This document shows positions 49,536-62,769 of a stretch of 64,000 nt of DNA, piece by piece (within the stretch, counting starts at the first letter, position 1; every line of letters begins with the position of its first letter). The notes under the pieces are model-generated. The model ran no database searches. It worked only from the letters and a program-made list of their open reading frames with translations, and had not been told where the DNA came from. This DNA is from Cymbidium sinense. Lineage: Eukaryota > Streptophyta > Magnoliopsida > Asparagales > Orchidaceae. Position numbers and translations under genes: made by a program. The stretch is taken from positions 37,112,983-37,176,982 of the forward strand of contig CM038223.1 in assembly GCA_021442155.1 (NCBI GenBank), written 5' to 3'.

Positions 49536-50330
49536 AGGATTAAGTCATTAAGACCCTTTTCTTACTAGTCAGAATGTAAGGTTTAAGATTAAGTCATCAA
49601 GACCCATTTCCTTAACCTAAGCTATTTAGGTTGGATTAAGCTATTAAAGGTCCATTCCTAATAGCTAATTAGAAAGAAATAAGTCTCTCAGTAAGCATTT
49701 TTATTGAAAGACAAAGATAGGATTAAGTCACTAAGACCCATTCTTATCAAATAGATTATATATTTAGGATTAAATCATCAAGACCCCTTTCCTATTAGTT
49801 AAAATTTGAGGTTTAGGATTAAGTCATCAAGACCCTTTTCCTCAATCGAAGTTATTTAGGTTGGATTAAACAATTGAAGGCTTATTTTTTAGTTAATTGA
49901 AAAGAAGTAAGTTCCTCAATAGGCATTATTTCTGAAAGACAATGATAAGATTAAGTCACCAAGACCTTCCTATCAAATAGGCTATATGGTTAGGATTAAG
50001 TCATCAAGACCCATTTCCTACTAATCAAAATTTGAGGTTTAAAATTAAGCCATCATCAACTAAAGCTATTTAAGTTGGATTAAGCCATTAAAGCCTCATT
50101 CCTAATAGCTAATTGAAGAGAAGTAAGTCCCTTAATAGGCATTCTTTCTAAAAAATAAAGATAAAATTAAGTCACCAAGACCCCTACCTGTTAAATAGAC
50201 TATGGGTTAGGATTAAGTCATCAAGTCCCCTTTCCTACTAGTCAAAAATTCAAAGCTTAGGATTAAGTCATTAAGGCCCCCTTCTCCTCATTGTAGCTAT
50301 TCAACAAGGAATTAAGCCATTGAAGGACCC
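49536..50330 (+). repeat. Higher-order tandem repeat (about 220-bp units of 37-50-bp modules)
   Basis: The module AGGATTAAGTCATCAAG plus ACCC recurs with starts near 49536, 49585, 49633; 49729, 49766, 49815, 49863; 49948, 49992, 50041, 50077; 50163, 50209, 50259, 50308. Equivalent modules in successive groups are 217-230 bases apart, and each group is separated by a shared ~85-base segment carrying 'taatagctaatt' and 'aagtaagtc'-type blocks. So at least three higher-order units are present. Confidence 0.85.
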
Positions 50331-50831
50331 TTCTTAATAGCTAATCAGATAGGAGTAAGCCCCTTAGCAAGCATCCTTGTAAGGATAAGTTTAAGTCATT
50401 TTGACCCCTTCCTTCTCAATTGGAATTAAAACATTGAAAGCCCCTTCCTATTAGCTGAATTTCACTTGATAGGATTTAAGTCCTTGTGACCCTTTTTCTT
50501 ACTTAAAATAACAGAAATTAAGGAGTGGAAATAAGTCATTGAAGGCTTCATTTCTATAGACTACTCAGGTTAGGAATTAAGTCCATGTGGCCTCTATCAT
50601 TTAGTTAAAATCTTGACGATTAAGAATTAATCTGTTGAAGGTCTGCCTTTCTTAGCTTTGCTATTTTGGTAGGAATCAATTCCTTAAACCTAATAGTTAA
50701 TCAAATAAGACTAAATCTCCTAATGGTAGCTTTCTCTAGTTAAAATTCATATAGTTTGATTAGGAGTAAGTATCAATGTTAGCATTCTCTCCAACTATTA
50801 TCACTAGATATATGTAAGTATCTATAGTGAC

Positions 50832-50836
50832 ATCCT
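50832..50836 (+). repeat. Target site duplication (left) of solo LTR
   Basis: ATCCT, identical to 56845-56849 on the other side of the solo LTR. Confidence 0.88.
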
Positions 50837-52298
50837 TGTGGGAAAAAAATTATCATACCACGTAGAGTTTACAAATTTATTATTTGGATGATCAAATGCA
50901 TCATTAAGGAGTACATATTTATCATGGAAGATAAACATGTTTTCCTATAACAGATTTGATCATTTAATAAAAGACTCCTAAGACTAATAGGTATTTCATG
51001 TATCCAAGAGTTTTCCTCAGAACTGCATGGGAAATAGGGTAGGTTTTTTTTTTAAAAAAAATTGGGTTCATGGTTCCTTATAACGACAATCCCTTATAGT
51101 TGATTACATCTCAAGAAGAAGTGTCTCTTTCAAGAATACTCTAAATTAAAGAAATAAATTATTATTTATATGGATTTCTAAGTTGTTTTTCAAAGGAATG
51201 ATATTTAGAATTTCAATTGGGAATGATCCAAAGTGGAAAGAGTTCTTTTATGAGGCCAAGCAGGATCAAGTATGAAATCCCTATTGATATTGGGATGCCC
51301 AATAGAAATTTTAACTATCCTATCATTGGGCTTTAAATTTTGGGATTTAATTTATATTTTGAGTTGACATTTTCTTAGAAATCTGGGGCTTAGATTCTAA
51401 CAGCACAAACTAAAGAAATAGCTAAGGTCAAAGACTTACTCCAAGGAGGATGCTTCAGAACCTAAGTCCATAATTTCTTTTGACACAATTCAGATGCTCA
51501 ACCTAATTTCATTTTGGTAACCGTCAGCCATTCCCATCACTTGAGTGAAGTAATCTATCCCTGACTCTTTTGGACTTACTACCCACCTGGAAGGGATACT
51601 AGCTAACACCACCTAAGCGCATTTGAAATCCATGATGCTAAGTCTCATGTATGCAAGATGGCTAGGCTATTGTATTTTAAGAAAGAATTTAAGAACTTAG
51701 ACACACTTCGTAATCCCTAGGATCATGTATGGCATGAATTACACTAACTAATGCACATTTTTTATATTTTATATGTTTTGACTTATGATTCATTTAAGGC
51801 TTAGGCATGCATTTTTATGCCAAAATGTCATGTAATTAGAATTGGTTATAGGCTAAATCAATTAGAGAAAGGCAGACTTCTCCAAGAAGGCGATCATGCA
51901 CACAAGTTAGATACTCCTTATGTGCAATGGGTGAAGTGCCCAATTCAAGAATTTAGAGCAATATGATTGCATGATTTGTAAGTGCTAATTATTTCTAATT
52001 GATTTTAGGTTATCCCTAGGGTTTCAATTTTTATATGAGGTTTTGAATTTTCTTTTATTTTTTTTGTTTTGAGTTGATTAGATTTAAGTTGGGTAGAAAA
52101 CTTAATTTTCTTCTTTGAGCCTAATCGTTCAAGCATTCATCACAGAAAGCACAGCACAAAAAGAAACCTAGAAAGCTAGTTGATTCTATTGCTCACCCAA
52201 AATAAATCAAGCTAATTCTAAATTAAAGAAAGGCCAATGTGACCGGGTACTACTGTTCACCTGAAAAGAAAGAAAAAAAAGGGTAGCTGAGCTATTCC

Positions 52299-52307
52299 AT
52301 TATATAG
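52299..52307 (-). promoter_or_regulatory. Candidate LTR TATA box (solo LTR)
   Basis: The minus strand reads GGCTATATAATGG at the position equivalent to CTATATAAGG in the copies at 40004 and 62266. Confidence 0.45.
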
Positions 52308-55300
52308 CCTGGCCTATAACTACAAGTTTAGATCTATGAGTATTTTTTTTATAATCGTCACCTTCTTCAAAGACCTCCATTAGGCTTCACAGGGGACCTC
52401 TACACCCATCAACAAGTAGGGTCACTACTAATCCTAGACCCATAGATCCTAACCTAATTCTAAGCTCAAATTTACATTTTAAATTCAAAAATAAATCCTA
52501 AGCCCTGCAAAACAAATGTTAGAAAAATACAAATAATACATTGTAGCTATATTTTTAAACATACATGCTTAGTATTAATTGCTTTCCAAGCCCACTGTCT
52601 TATTGGGCTATGCTTAAGGACTTAAGCAAACTGACAGGAAATTAATATTTTTAATTTATTTATGATAGCAGTCTTTTTTAGCATAGTCCCATGTAAAAGA
52701 TAATGTTAGTTCTAAAAAATGTCCTATCATTTAATCTGATGAGCAAACAATCCTAGACATGCAGTCTAAAATAGTACACCATAAAGACATGAAAAGCACA
52801 TCACATAACAATACAAAGTATCACAGATTAACCTAACCTAAGTCTAGGGTCCATGACCTAATGATCTAGTGTGTGAAGGGAATAGGCTTGTGTAGCAAGA
52901 CTTTGCTAAGCCTTTTTTTGTTCAAGTTTCAATTTGTATTTTAAAGTTTGTTTGATTTACTTTTGGGTGGTTTTAATTCAAATGATTTAATTATTTATTT
53001 TCATTTTTATTTTCAAGTTCACTTTTATGTTAAAGTGTAGTTTAGGTTTTCAAGAATGAAGAGTATAATAGATTCTACTTTTTGGTGGAACCCATTCTAT
53101 TCAACATCCTAAACCCTAATGGAATAAAACCTTCATCCTAAGATGAAGATTCATCCTAAAGGTCTAACTAAGATCCTTCATTAAGTATCTTAATTAATCC
53201 TTTTAGATTCATTTAGATGATTTGGGTTTGAATTTAGTTTATATTTTGGATTAATGTTTCAATTTTGCCTTTGGAATTTAGTTCTTTATTTTATTCTTTT
53301 GATTTGATTAAAGCTTCTTAATTTAAATTTCTTTTAATTTGATTTATTTTTTGTGTTTTGAATTGGTTTAACATTTGCTTTCATTATTGTTTATGTTCAT
53401 TGAATTGTGTTAATGTTTATTGAATTCATGTTCATTTAGTTTTAATTATGTTAACCTAAGAAACTTAGGTTAGTGTTTTAATCCATTCTTAGGTTACAAT
53501 GATTATGGGTTAAGATTTGATTTATTTGTTTACTTATGAATTCATTAACCTTAAGATTTGATTAAACTTAATATTAATTATTAGTTTCATTAACCCTTAA
53601 GTATGTAAGTGATCAAAGTTTTTGATTTAAGGTGTTGGAAAATTATCGTTGAATGTTTCGATGTTGGTGAAGATGTTTCAAACCAATTTTATGAATTTTG
53701 TGATTTTGTAAATTTTTTTATCATTTGATTTATATTGACCTATATATTTGGAAATTCAATAATTTTCGATCCAAAGGTCAAATTGGGTTAGAAATTTTTT
53801 TAGCAAGTGGGGTTCCTTGCTAATTTCATATTTCCAAAGTTTCACTTTAAGCACATGCATAATTAAATGTAATTAAAGTTCTAATTAATATATTAAAACT
53901 TAAATTAAGCTTAATTTAGTGAGGAATATTTGGGGATTTTATTTTTCTTTGATTCTTCTCTAAATGATGCTTCCATTGAGAGTTTATTAATAATTTTTTG
54001 GAATTTTGGTTGATTTATTATAATTTTCCAAATTTCTCGTTGATTATTTGAATTAATTAATTCAATTAATTACTAAATTAAGCCTTTTTGTGATTTATTA
54101 AGTTTTCGTGAGTTTCATTGCCGTGTTTAAGTTCATTAGGGTCTATTATGTTGATTTAAAATGATTTGATCAATTTTCATGATTTATTTCATTTAATTTT
54201 AATTTATTTAATTAAAATTGAAGTTTGGAGTTTAAAATTTGACATCTCTTGAATTACATTGCAATAATTCATGAAAATTTTTTTAAGGTGTATTTTAACC
54301 ACAATTTTAGTTCCCTAAAGTTTCATTTCAATTGAATTAATGGTTTGAGATTTATTTAAGTTTAATTATTTTTATTTAAAGCTAAATTCACCCAAATTTA
54401 TCCAAATTTAATTATGGATTTTTGGTTTAATGGATTCTTCTCATTGAGATGAATCTACATAGCCCTCATTTGTATTTTTTTAATTTATATTTTACTTATC
54501 TTAATTTTTTTAAAATCTCACACATTTTTAAAGATTTTTTAATTATTTAAAATAAAATTTATCATTTTAAATAGTGGTGTCGATCTGGCACTGTTGCCAC
54601 ATGGCGTGACGCCATTGGGCCACACGAAATTCACATGGAAGCCATGTCAAAAGCAGTGACATGTGAGATGAATCCCGACCATCTGATCTTTGATTGGATG
54701 GTCCCTATTCATTCTGTGACTTTCTATAGGGGTTGAATCAGATCATGCAACTAGATCTCAGCTATTCATTAGGAATAGACTGTGGAAATCATTCACTGTT
54801 CGCCTTTGACTAGAAACAGAAGCCATCCATCGAGTCTGATGGATTTCTTGCGATCCGAGGCAAATTTTGATATGATTTTGATTGCAATGATTAAGAATCA
54901 ATTTGCAGCCAATTTATATGGTTTGACCCTCATGGGGATCAAATTTATTTTAAAAATGGTCAAAAAAATTCAGCTATATAGGTTGGTTGTGAGGCATACC
55001 TCAACTTCAGTGGTCTTTAGCAATGGGATATACTCAAATTCCTTTGCATTGATGGGAAGAATCCATGGACATGATTTGGTGGCTTGCCTCCTCACCAAAT
55101 ACTTTGAAGGCTAACATGTAGCCATTTTCTTTGGGTTTGACCATTCTCTGCTGTGTAGTGACGAGCCTCAATGAGGATTTGTTTGAGGTCGCCTTGACCT
55201 TTAAAACATGTTGGGATGTTCAATTTGAGGTGAAACACTCTCCCTCTCATTTTTCCCATGAAGGCTGAATAATTGTCCTTCGGCTTTGGCCAAACTCTAA

Positions 55301-55731
55301 CTTATCACCGATGAGAGGTTGGGGGAATTCCTTAATTCTCCTTCTCTTCAACCTGTGGATGATTTGGGATGAAAAGAGGGAAAGAAAAGGGCATCTCTCT
55401 CTTTCCATACATAGCTGAGAACCATATATTTAACCTTCTAGGTGTATTGATTCCTACAACTAGAGGTAGGAGGGTCAGCCAAAGGGTGGATTTTGCCTCT
55501 CTTGGCCTTCTGAGAAGGTTTGGATTAGAAATTTAAGGGTGAAAGTCAATTCCTCCCCTTTCCTCCCTTGGTCGAGATATTGGATTCCATAGAATTCCCC
55601 CTTGCTCTCTCTTACTATCCCTCTTAGAAGAAGCTAATTCCCTCTTTGCTTGAGGGATGGTCAGTTGGTTTCTAGCCTTGAAACCATCCTTTAATAGGTG
55701 GTCAAAGGTTACTTGGATAAAACCAAGGGAT

Positions 55732-55765
55732 TTTGGATGATTTGGATGATTTGGATGATTTGGAT
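55732..55765 (+). repeat. 9-bp minisatellite
   Basis: TTTGGATGA repeated nearly four times without change. Because the period is a multiple of three it creates the repetitive frames Trp-Met-Ile (plus) and Asn-His-Pro (minus), which should not be read as proteins. Confidence 0.92.
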
Positions 55766-56844
55766 AAAATCCATGAAGCATCATTACTTGGTCAAAACAT
55801 CAACTCATCTCTCTTTGACTTCACCTATGACTTTTAGCATCACCAGTAAAACCCTTAGGCTAGTGCTTTGCTGCCCAAATCAAACCCAATGTATGTTTGA
55901 TGTTAAATCCAAATCCATTTGAATTGGATTGGACATTTGAACCCATTTCAAGCATTTGGATTAAAAGTATTTTGAATTTGTTTATTTTGATTTAATTCAT
56001 TTAATTTTGGTTTAAATTGATGATTTATTAAGTTTTGATTTAATTAATTCATTTAGGATTTGAATTATTTTTTTATTTCATTTCACCTTAACCCATTGAC
56101 TTAAATGGTTTAAGCTTGATTTCAATTGGGTTCAAATGACCCATTTGACTCAATTGAATTTTTTTTTGGACTCCAATCATGCTTGAACACATGTTTGAGA
56201 TGATTTGGAGTGATTAATTTCATTTGATTTTATTTTTATTTCAATTTGAACCCTAGTCATTTGACCAAATTGGACCTGGGTCAAATTATGTTTGACTATC
56301 ATTTTCAAATGATTTTGAGCAATCAAATTAAGTTGATTTCAATTTGATTTGGATTTTAACCCAGTAGGACCAATTTAGGTTCATTTAGACTAAGTGGTTT
56401 AATTAAACTAAGTAAGGCCTAAATAAATTTAAATTTCTTTAAATTTAACATGAAACATGTTTATTTTATCATTTGGATCATTTATAATGATTTCATTTGG
56501 TCAAATTTTTGGTGGGTTGACCTTTGACTTGGTGGGACCCTCATAAGTCAAACACATGTTAAAAAGGTTTACTAGATTTGACTTTGATTTTGATTTAGAT
56601 TCATTCATTTGATTTAATTTGATCTTATTTTGGTTTATTTTATTTTATTTTGATTTAATTCAACTTTGGAATATGGGTTGAGTCTGCCTAAGCCCATTAG
56701 GTTAGATCAAACCTAAGGAAGATGCACTAAGTCACTAGGTGTAGTGTCCTAAGCACTTAATTAGGAGATTCCTAATCTAAGATTAGGTGTCCTAATTATT
56801 AATTGTAAAAGTGATGTTAACCTCATCCAAAAATGAGGTTAACA

Positions 56845-56849
56845 ATCCT
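56845..56849 (+). repeat. Target site duplication (right) of solo LTR
   Basis: ATCCT, identical to 50832-50836. Confidence 0.88.
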
Positions 56850-57275
56850 TTCTAGGAAAAGAAAACTTTACGATCTTCTTATAGATCCTTTCTCTAGAAT
56901 TTGTTAGTCATTCAGACTACCTCTTAGCTAATTTCACTTAGAAAGATATGAGTCTTAGTGCTTTATTTCTAAGTTGGCTATTGAAAAACTATTGTATTCA
57001 GAATGAAAATAACTCCCTTGATGGCATCCTCTCTGACTACCATGACTATGTTAGGTATATATTCCTCATTGAGTCTTTTCTTAATGATAACTCTATTCTT
57101 CATAGGAATTAGTGAATCTAAGTTTCTAAGAATAAATCATTCTAAATTAAATCAAATTCAGGCATATTTTTTCCTATCTTTTACATTCAAATTCAAAGTA
57201 AAATTTGAATAAAAAAATCTAAATTTTAAATCTGAAAACTAAACTCAAATTTCTTAAAGCTTATGCTTATAGTGT
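56850..57275 (+). mobile_element. 3' UTR of the large element, continued
   Basis: Collinear with 1510-1130 of element A on the minus strand, for example 'gcatcctctctgactacc' (57024) and 'gaatctaagtttctaagaa' (57113). It ends at the LTR start. The 69-codon frame at 57003-57212 has no recognised domain. Confidence 0.8.
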
Positions 57276-59047
57276 TGTTGACCTTATTTTTGGATAAGGT
57301 TAACATCATCCCTAAATTAGTGATTAGGAGCCTCCTGATTAGACAATTATGACACTATACTTGGTGACTTATTGAATACTTTTTGGGTTTAACCTAATCT
57401 AATGTGATTAGGTGAACTTAACCCAAATTCAAATCTAAATAAAGAATTTAATCAAATACATTCCAATTGAAATCTAAATCTATTTTGGTTTAAAATAAGA
57501 TAATTGAAGTGGGTAACTCAATTATTGTACTTAAGCTCAAAATCACCTAAACTCAAAGAAATTCAAATAAAAATCAAAATAAACTGAAATCAAATGAAAT
57601 TGAAAATATAGAGCCATTACATAAACATAAATGGATTTAGAACTAAATCCAAATGAAGTCTTATTGGCCAACCATTTGACATAGAGTTGACTTATGTTAG
57701 TCTCACAAAGTCAAAGGTCAACCCTACAAATTTCACCAAATTAAATCATTACAAAGACTTAGAATCATAAAATGAACATGTTTAAACATGAATCAAATGA
57801 ATCTCAACCCAATAAGGTCTTACATGGGCTAATTAGATCACTTGATCTAAATAAACCCAAATGAACCTTATTAAAATAAAAATCTAAATTAAATTGAAAT
57901 TAATATAAATAGCATACCCAAAATTATTTTAAATCATCATTAAACACAATCTAACCAATCATTAGGTCTAATTTGTCCAATTTCATCATTTGACCCAAAT
58001 GAGTCCAACATATCTCATTAAGCCCAATTTAGGTTAAATTGGTCAAAATTGAAATCAACTTCAAAAAAAACGAAATTAATCACTCCAAATCATTCCACAC
58101 ATGTGATTAAATATGATTGGAGTCTAGACATACCTTAATTGACTCAAATTGGTCATTTGACTCAATTGAACTCAACTTAACCCATTTAAGTCAAAATGGG
58201 TCAAGTTGAAATAAAATCAAATTCAATTTAAAATCCAAGGAAATCAATCAATTAAAAAATCATAAATCATCAAATAAACATACTTGAAGTTAAATTTAAA
58301 TCTTAAAAGACCATTCAAATTAAAGAATTAACTTGACCTATTTAGGTCAAAAGAGCTAAACTTAGCTCAAATCACATTAAACCTAACATGGCATGAATCA
58401 ATTGACCTATAAATTAAATTATCCATTAGATAATCAACAATAATTGAAACTCAAATCTAACATCAATTAATCAAAAGATATATAATCAAAACACTCTAAT
58501 TAATTGAAATCTAAAATGACATTAAACTAAGTCCAATCACCAAATCCAACTCAAATGGACTTGAGTTTGACCCATGATTCATCTTGGTTTGACTTGGCTA
58601 ATGAACCACTAATACAAATGAGTGTTGTGATGATGCCAAAAAGTAAAGAGATTCCATATAAGATGCCATAGAACATGAGCCTTAGCCATGGGAAGGAAGA
58701 AACCAAAATTCCATGCAGAAAGATCAAATTTCATTTTCTCTTCTCCATACCTCATCCACCTCTTTACCATGATTGATTTGGATTTTCTCCAATTAGTTGA
58801 CCACCCCTTGGAGCTTGCCTCTAAGGGCACCATGGAAAATCCAATTTTTCTTTTCTTCCATGGAGAGGCTCATAGCCAAAGAAGAAAAGAGAGGAAGGAG
58901 ACTTCCTCTCCTCAACTTATTCAATCCAATACACTCACATGGTGAAGAGCGGCCAAATCGACCCCTTTTCCTGGAGATCTACCCGCCGATGGCCAAATTC
59001 TGGCCACCCCAAATCCTTCCAATTGCCATAGCTCTCGACCAATAAGG

Positions 59048-59054
<7 letters not shown>

Positions 59055-59112
<58 letters not shown>
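59055..59112 (+). repeat. (AG)n microsatellite
   Basis: Uninterrupted AG repeat of about 58 bp within the LTR's higher-GC island; absent at the same place near 34260 in the sister LTR. It produces a false poly Ser-Leu frame on the minus strand. Confidence 0.97.
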
Positions 59113-59116
<4 letters not shown>

Positions 59117-61753
59117 TCTCAATCCAAATTGCTCCAACACATTCAAAAGGAAAAAAGAAGGAGAATCGAAGCCTCTCCCGAGTCTTCATCATCGGCAGAC
59201 TGGAAATTAGCCAAAGCTGGCACTAAAGAGTTTATGTGCATATGAAAATGGGGAAGAACTGATTCTTCCACATAATTGACTCTCCTTACATGCTCAAGGG
59301 ACAAAGGTGAACTCAATCAACCTTTTCCCTAGTCATTATGTCACCAGTGAGCCGGAGAACATCCAACATCGACAGAAAATGGGTGGAGCTTGGTCTCCAT
59401 TGTGAGGAAAGCTGAGATTTCTTCACTAAAGCCTCATCCTATCGAAGGTGTACAAACCATCCTACCACCGAGGACGCTGGTGTGGTATGGGTTCAAACTA
59501 ACCACTTTAGCATTCGATGTCGGTCCTTTTTAAAATGAACTTGATCTCAAGTGAAATCAAGCCATATAGATGCATTCCAAATGAAGTCTTTACGGATTTC
59601 CAATTGAAATCGAGCAATTTTGCAGCCTAGATCACCAAAAATTGCTTTGATTTAATGGATGGTGCTCAGTTCTCACCATTAATAGGAAAGATATAATATT
59701 TAACGTTTATTACTTCTATTAAAAATGGATCGATGAAATTTAGGCAGACCGTCTAATTTAAATCCCTTAAGAAAAGTGGTTCAGACGGTCCATATTAATC
59801 CCATGTGTCCCACTTAATAACGCGGATTCATATGGATCCTGCTTAAACAAACCACTTGCTGTCGCATGTAAAGCGGCACCACAACAGTGCCCACTGTTTA
59901 AAATGAATTTTTTTTAGAATTTAAAAATTACAAAAATACCAAGAATTTTAAAAACTCATATAAAATAAAATACTCAACCAAGAAAAATACAAATAAGCGC
60001 TCTATGGATTCATCTCACTGAGGAGAATCCATTAAATCAAAAATCTTTTATTAGTTATTTTTGAGTTAATTTGAGTTTAAATAAAAATAATTAAACTCAA
60101 ATTAAAAATAAACCATTAATCCAATTAATTTCAAATTTTCTGAATTGAAATTAAGGTAAAAATACACCTTAGCTAAATTTATCAAGATTTATTGTCAAGT
60201 AAATCTTAAAATACAAAATTTCAAAGTCATATGGAGCAATTTAATGAAAAAAATTAATATTAAATTAGAAAAATGATAGAAAATTATAAAATTAACTTGA
60301 ATCATCATAATAAACCTTAATGAGTCCAAACACAATAGAAATTTCTGGAATCTAATAAACCCTAAAATGTCTTAGTTTGTTAATTAATTTAATTAATTAA
60401 ACTAAACTTCAAAAAATCCTAATAAATCATCCAAATTTCCAAAAGTTCTAAATATTCCCTATATGGATGCATATTCTAGAGAGGAATTGAAGAAAATTAA
60501 AACCCTTAATTAATTCTTTTTAATTTAGGCTTAATCTAGGTTTTATTGAAAAATTTAAAACCTATTATTAGTTATAAATTATACACATGATTAAGGTGAA
60601 ATTTTAGGGAACTTAAATTGGCAAGGAACCTCGCTTGTGATAAAAATTTCAAAGCCAAGTTACCTCTCGATTAGAAGTTGTTGAATTCCAATCCTAAGGT
60701 CAATTTAAGTGAAATAATAAAACAAAAAATCATAGAAATTATAAAAATCTATAAGAACAACTTAAAATATTTTCTTTGATATCAAAATTTAAGGAGTTTT
60801 ATTAATTACATACTTTAGGTTAAGGAAATAATTAAAAAAATGTATGTTTGATTAATCCCTAAATCATACATTGATAAATTTGCATTAAACCAACTAAATT
60901 AATTAAAATTAAAGATAATTAACCTCTGAAACTTTATACCCAAATTAAGAAAGTTATTAATATTAAAAATTACTTTAAGTCATTTTAATGTTAATAAATA
61001 ATAACAAATTCAAATGGAAATAAAAAAAATGAATAATTAAATCATTCAATTTAAATGACTTAGAAAATTGGAAATGTATTTGGTTATGTTTATTGCCTAA
61101 AGTAGCCTAAGTTTCTCAGGTTATGATTGATAAATAAAATTTCACCATAAGAGATCAAACAAAATAATGAAACTTTAACTATAAAAGAAAAATAAAATAT
61201 TAATCAAATCAAACCCAACATAAGATAAACCATTCAAATGAATTCAAAAATAGGTTAATTAAGATACTTAAGATCATAGTTTAACCCTTTAGAATGGATG
61301 CCAATCTCACTCTACTAGAATTTATAATATTGGATAGAATGGATTCCACCCAAAGTAGAACTTATTTTATTCTTAATTCTTGAAAACATAAATTTCATTT
61401 TTAACAAAAAATATATTTAAAATTAAAAATAAGATCACAAGTCAATAAAATCAATTAAATTGAAACCACCCAATGGGAAACTAAACAAATTTTGAACAAA
61501 AATAAAATTTAGATTAAAATGAAGTCTAGTGTAATCATACTACACAAGCTCTTTTTTCACATAGTAGGTTATTCAGTCACCACCTAAACTTAGGTTAGGT
61601 TAACGATCTGTAATGTTCTGTGATGTGAAATATTTTTCTTATTTTGTGGTGTAATATTTTAGACTGGATGGCTAGGATTGTTTGCCCGCTAGTCTAGATG
61701 GTACGACGTTCTTTATAGGCTAACATTATTTTCTATAAGGGCTATGCTACTTA

Positions 61754-61901
<148 letters not shown>

Positions 61902-62265
61902 TGTTGTAGTTATACTTAAGTCCCTAAGCAGAACCCAATAAGACAAGTGATGTTAAGCTCATATGTTTGCATTACAACTGCTAAATGTGTTGTTTGTATT
62001 TCCTAATGTCTATTTTGCATGATTTAGAAATTTATTTTTGAAATTTTAAAAGTAATGTGAACCTAAAATTAGGTTAGAATCTATAGGGTCTAGGAATACC
62101 AAGAGCTGACCCTACCATAACAGGAGCTGACCCTACCATTGCAAGAGCTAACCCTACTATATAGCATGATCTCAGTGTCCATTATGAAGCTCATGGAGGT
62201 CCCTGAAGAAGGTGATGATCCTAGAAGAAGATCACCATAGATCAAACTTTTAGTTTTAGACTGGG

Positions 62266-62275
62266 CTATATAAGG
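62266..62275 (+). promoter_or_regulatory. Candidate LTR TATA box
   Basis: CTATATAAGG about 500 bases before the LTR end, identical to the copy at 40004. Confidence 0.6.
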
Positions 62276-62769
62276 ACAGAGCTCGACTGCCCATTTTTCT
62301 CTTTCTTTCATGGAGTGCAGTGGTACCCAGCCACATTGGCCTATTTTTTTTAAATTGGTTTGATTTATTTTTGGTGCATAATAGAAATAACCTATTTTTT
62401 AGGTTTCTTTCTATGATGTATTTTTCTAATGAAATGCTTGGAACATTAGCCTTCTTTGAAAACTATATTTTTTATTAGGAAGAAATCATTCATTACTAAG
62501 ATGTAATTAACTATAGAAGCTTTCCTTATGGGTAATTGCAAACTCTATAATAAAATAAAACCTGCTTTACTTCTCCATGTAGTTCATGGGAATAATCTCT
62601 CGTATATCGAAGACCCATCAGCTTTAGGAGTCCTTATTAAGTAATTAAATCCATTATAAGGAATTATCTTTATCTTTTAAGATAATATATTTATCTTTTA
62701 ATGAAGTATTTAATTACCTAAATAAATACCTCCAAGATCTGTGTGGTGTTCCAAATAAAAATCTCATCA

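Larger units (their letters stand above)
49330..50836 (+). mobile_element. 3' UTR of the large element, first part, with tandem array
   Basis: Plus-strand equivalent of element A's 3' UTR (2530-1510 inverted). It ends at the target duplication of the solo LTR; the rest of the same UTR resumes at 56850. The 66-codon frame at 49337-49537 is built from repeat units and has no domain. Confidence 0.8.
50837..56844 (-). mobile_element. Complete solo LTR, 6008 bp, with 5-bp target duplication
   Basis: On the minus strand it runs from TGTTAACCTCATTTTTGG (56844) to TTTTTTTCCCACA (50837), so it has TG...CA ends, and it is flanked by ATCCT on both sides. The flanking DNA is one interrupted 3' UTR: 50760-50836 joins 56850 onward exactly as 1620-1490 (minus) is continuous in element A. 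No internal retrotransposon region remains, so this is a solo LTR left by LTR-LTR recombination. It contains a TATA-like site (52299-52307 minus), a higher-GC island at 54580-55700 and a 9-bp minisatellite. The open frames at 54782-55114 (+) and 55533-55784 (-) show no domain and no conservation in the other copies. Confidence 0.93.

Noticed and set aside
49536..50330. Possible centromeric satellite
   Set aside because: Only about 0.8 kb, and located in a retroelement 3' UTR. No evidence of a larger array in this window.
54782..55114. 110-codon open frame in the solo LTR
   Set aside because: Antisense to the LTR, no domain, and not open in the matching islands near 34300 and 59600.
55533..55784. 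Frame with Asn-His-Pro repeats
   Set aside because: Produced by the 9-bp minisatellite at 55732-55765.
58935..59192. Minus-strand frame with poly Ser-Leu
   Set aside because: Created by (AG)n at 59055-59112; absent in the sister LTRs.
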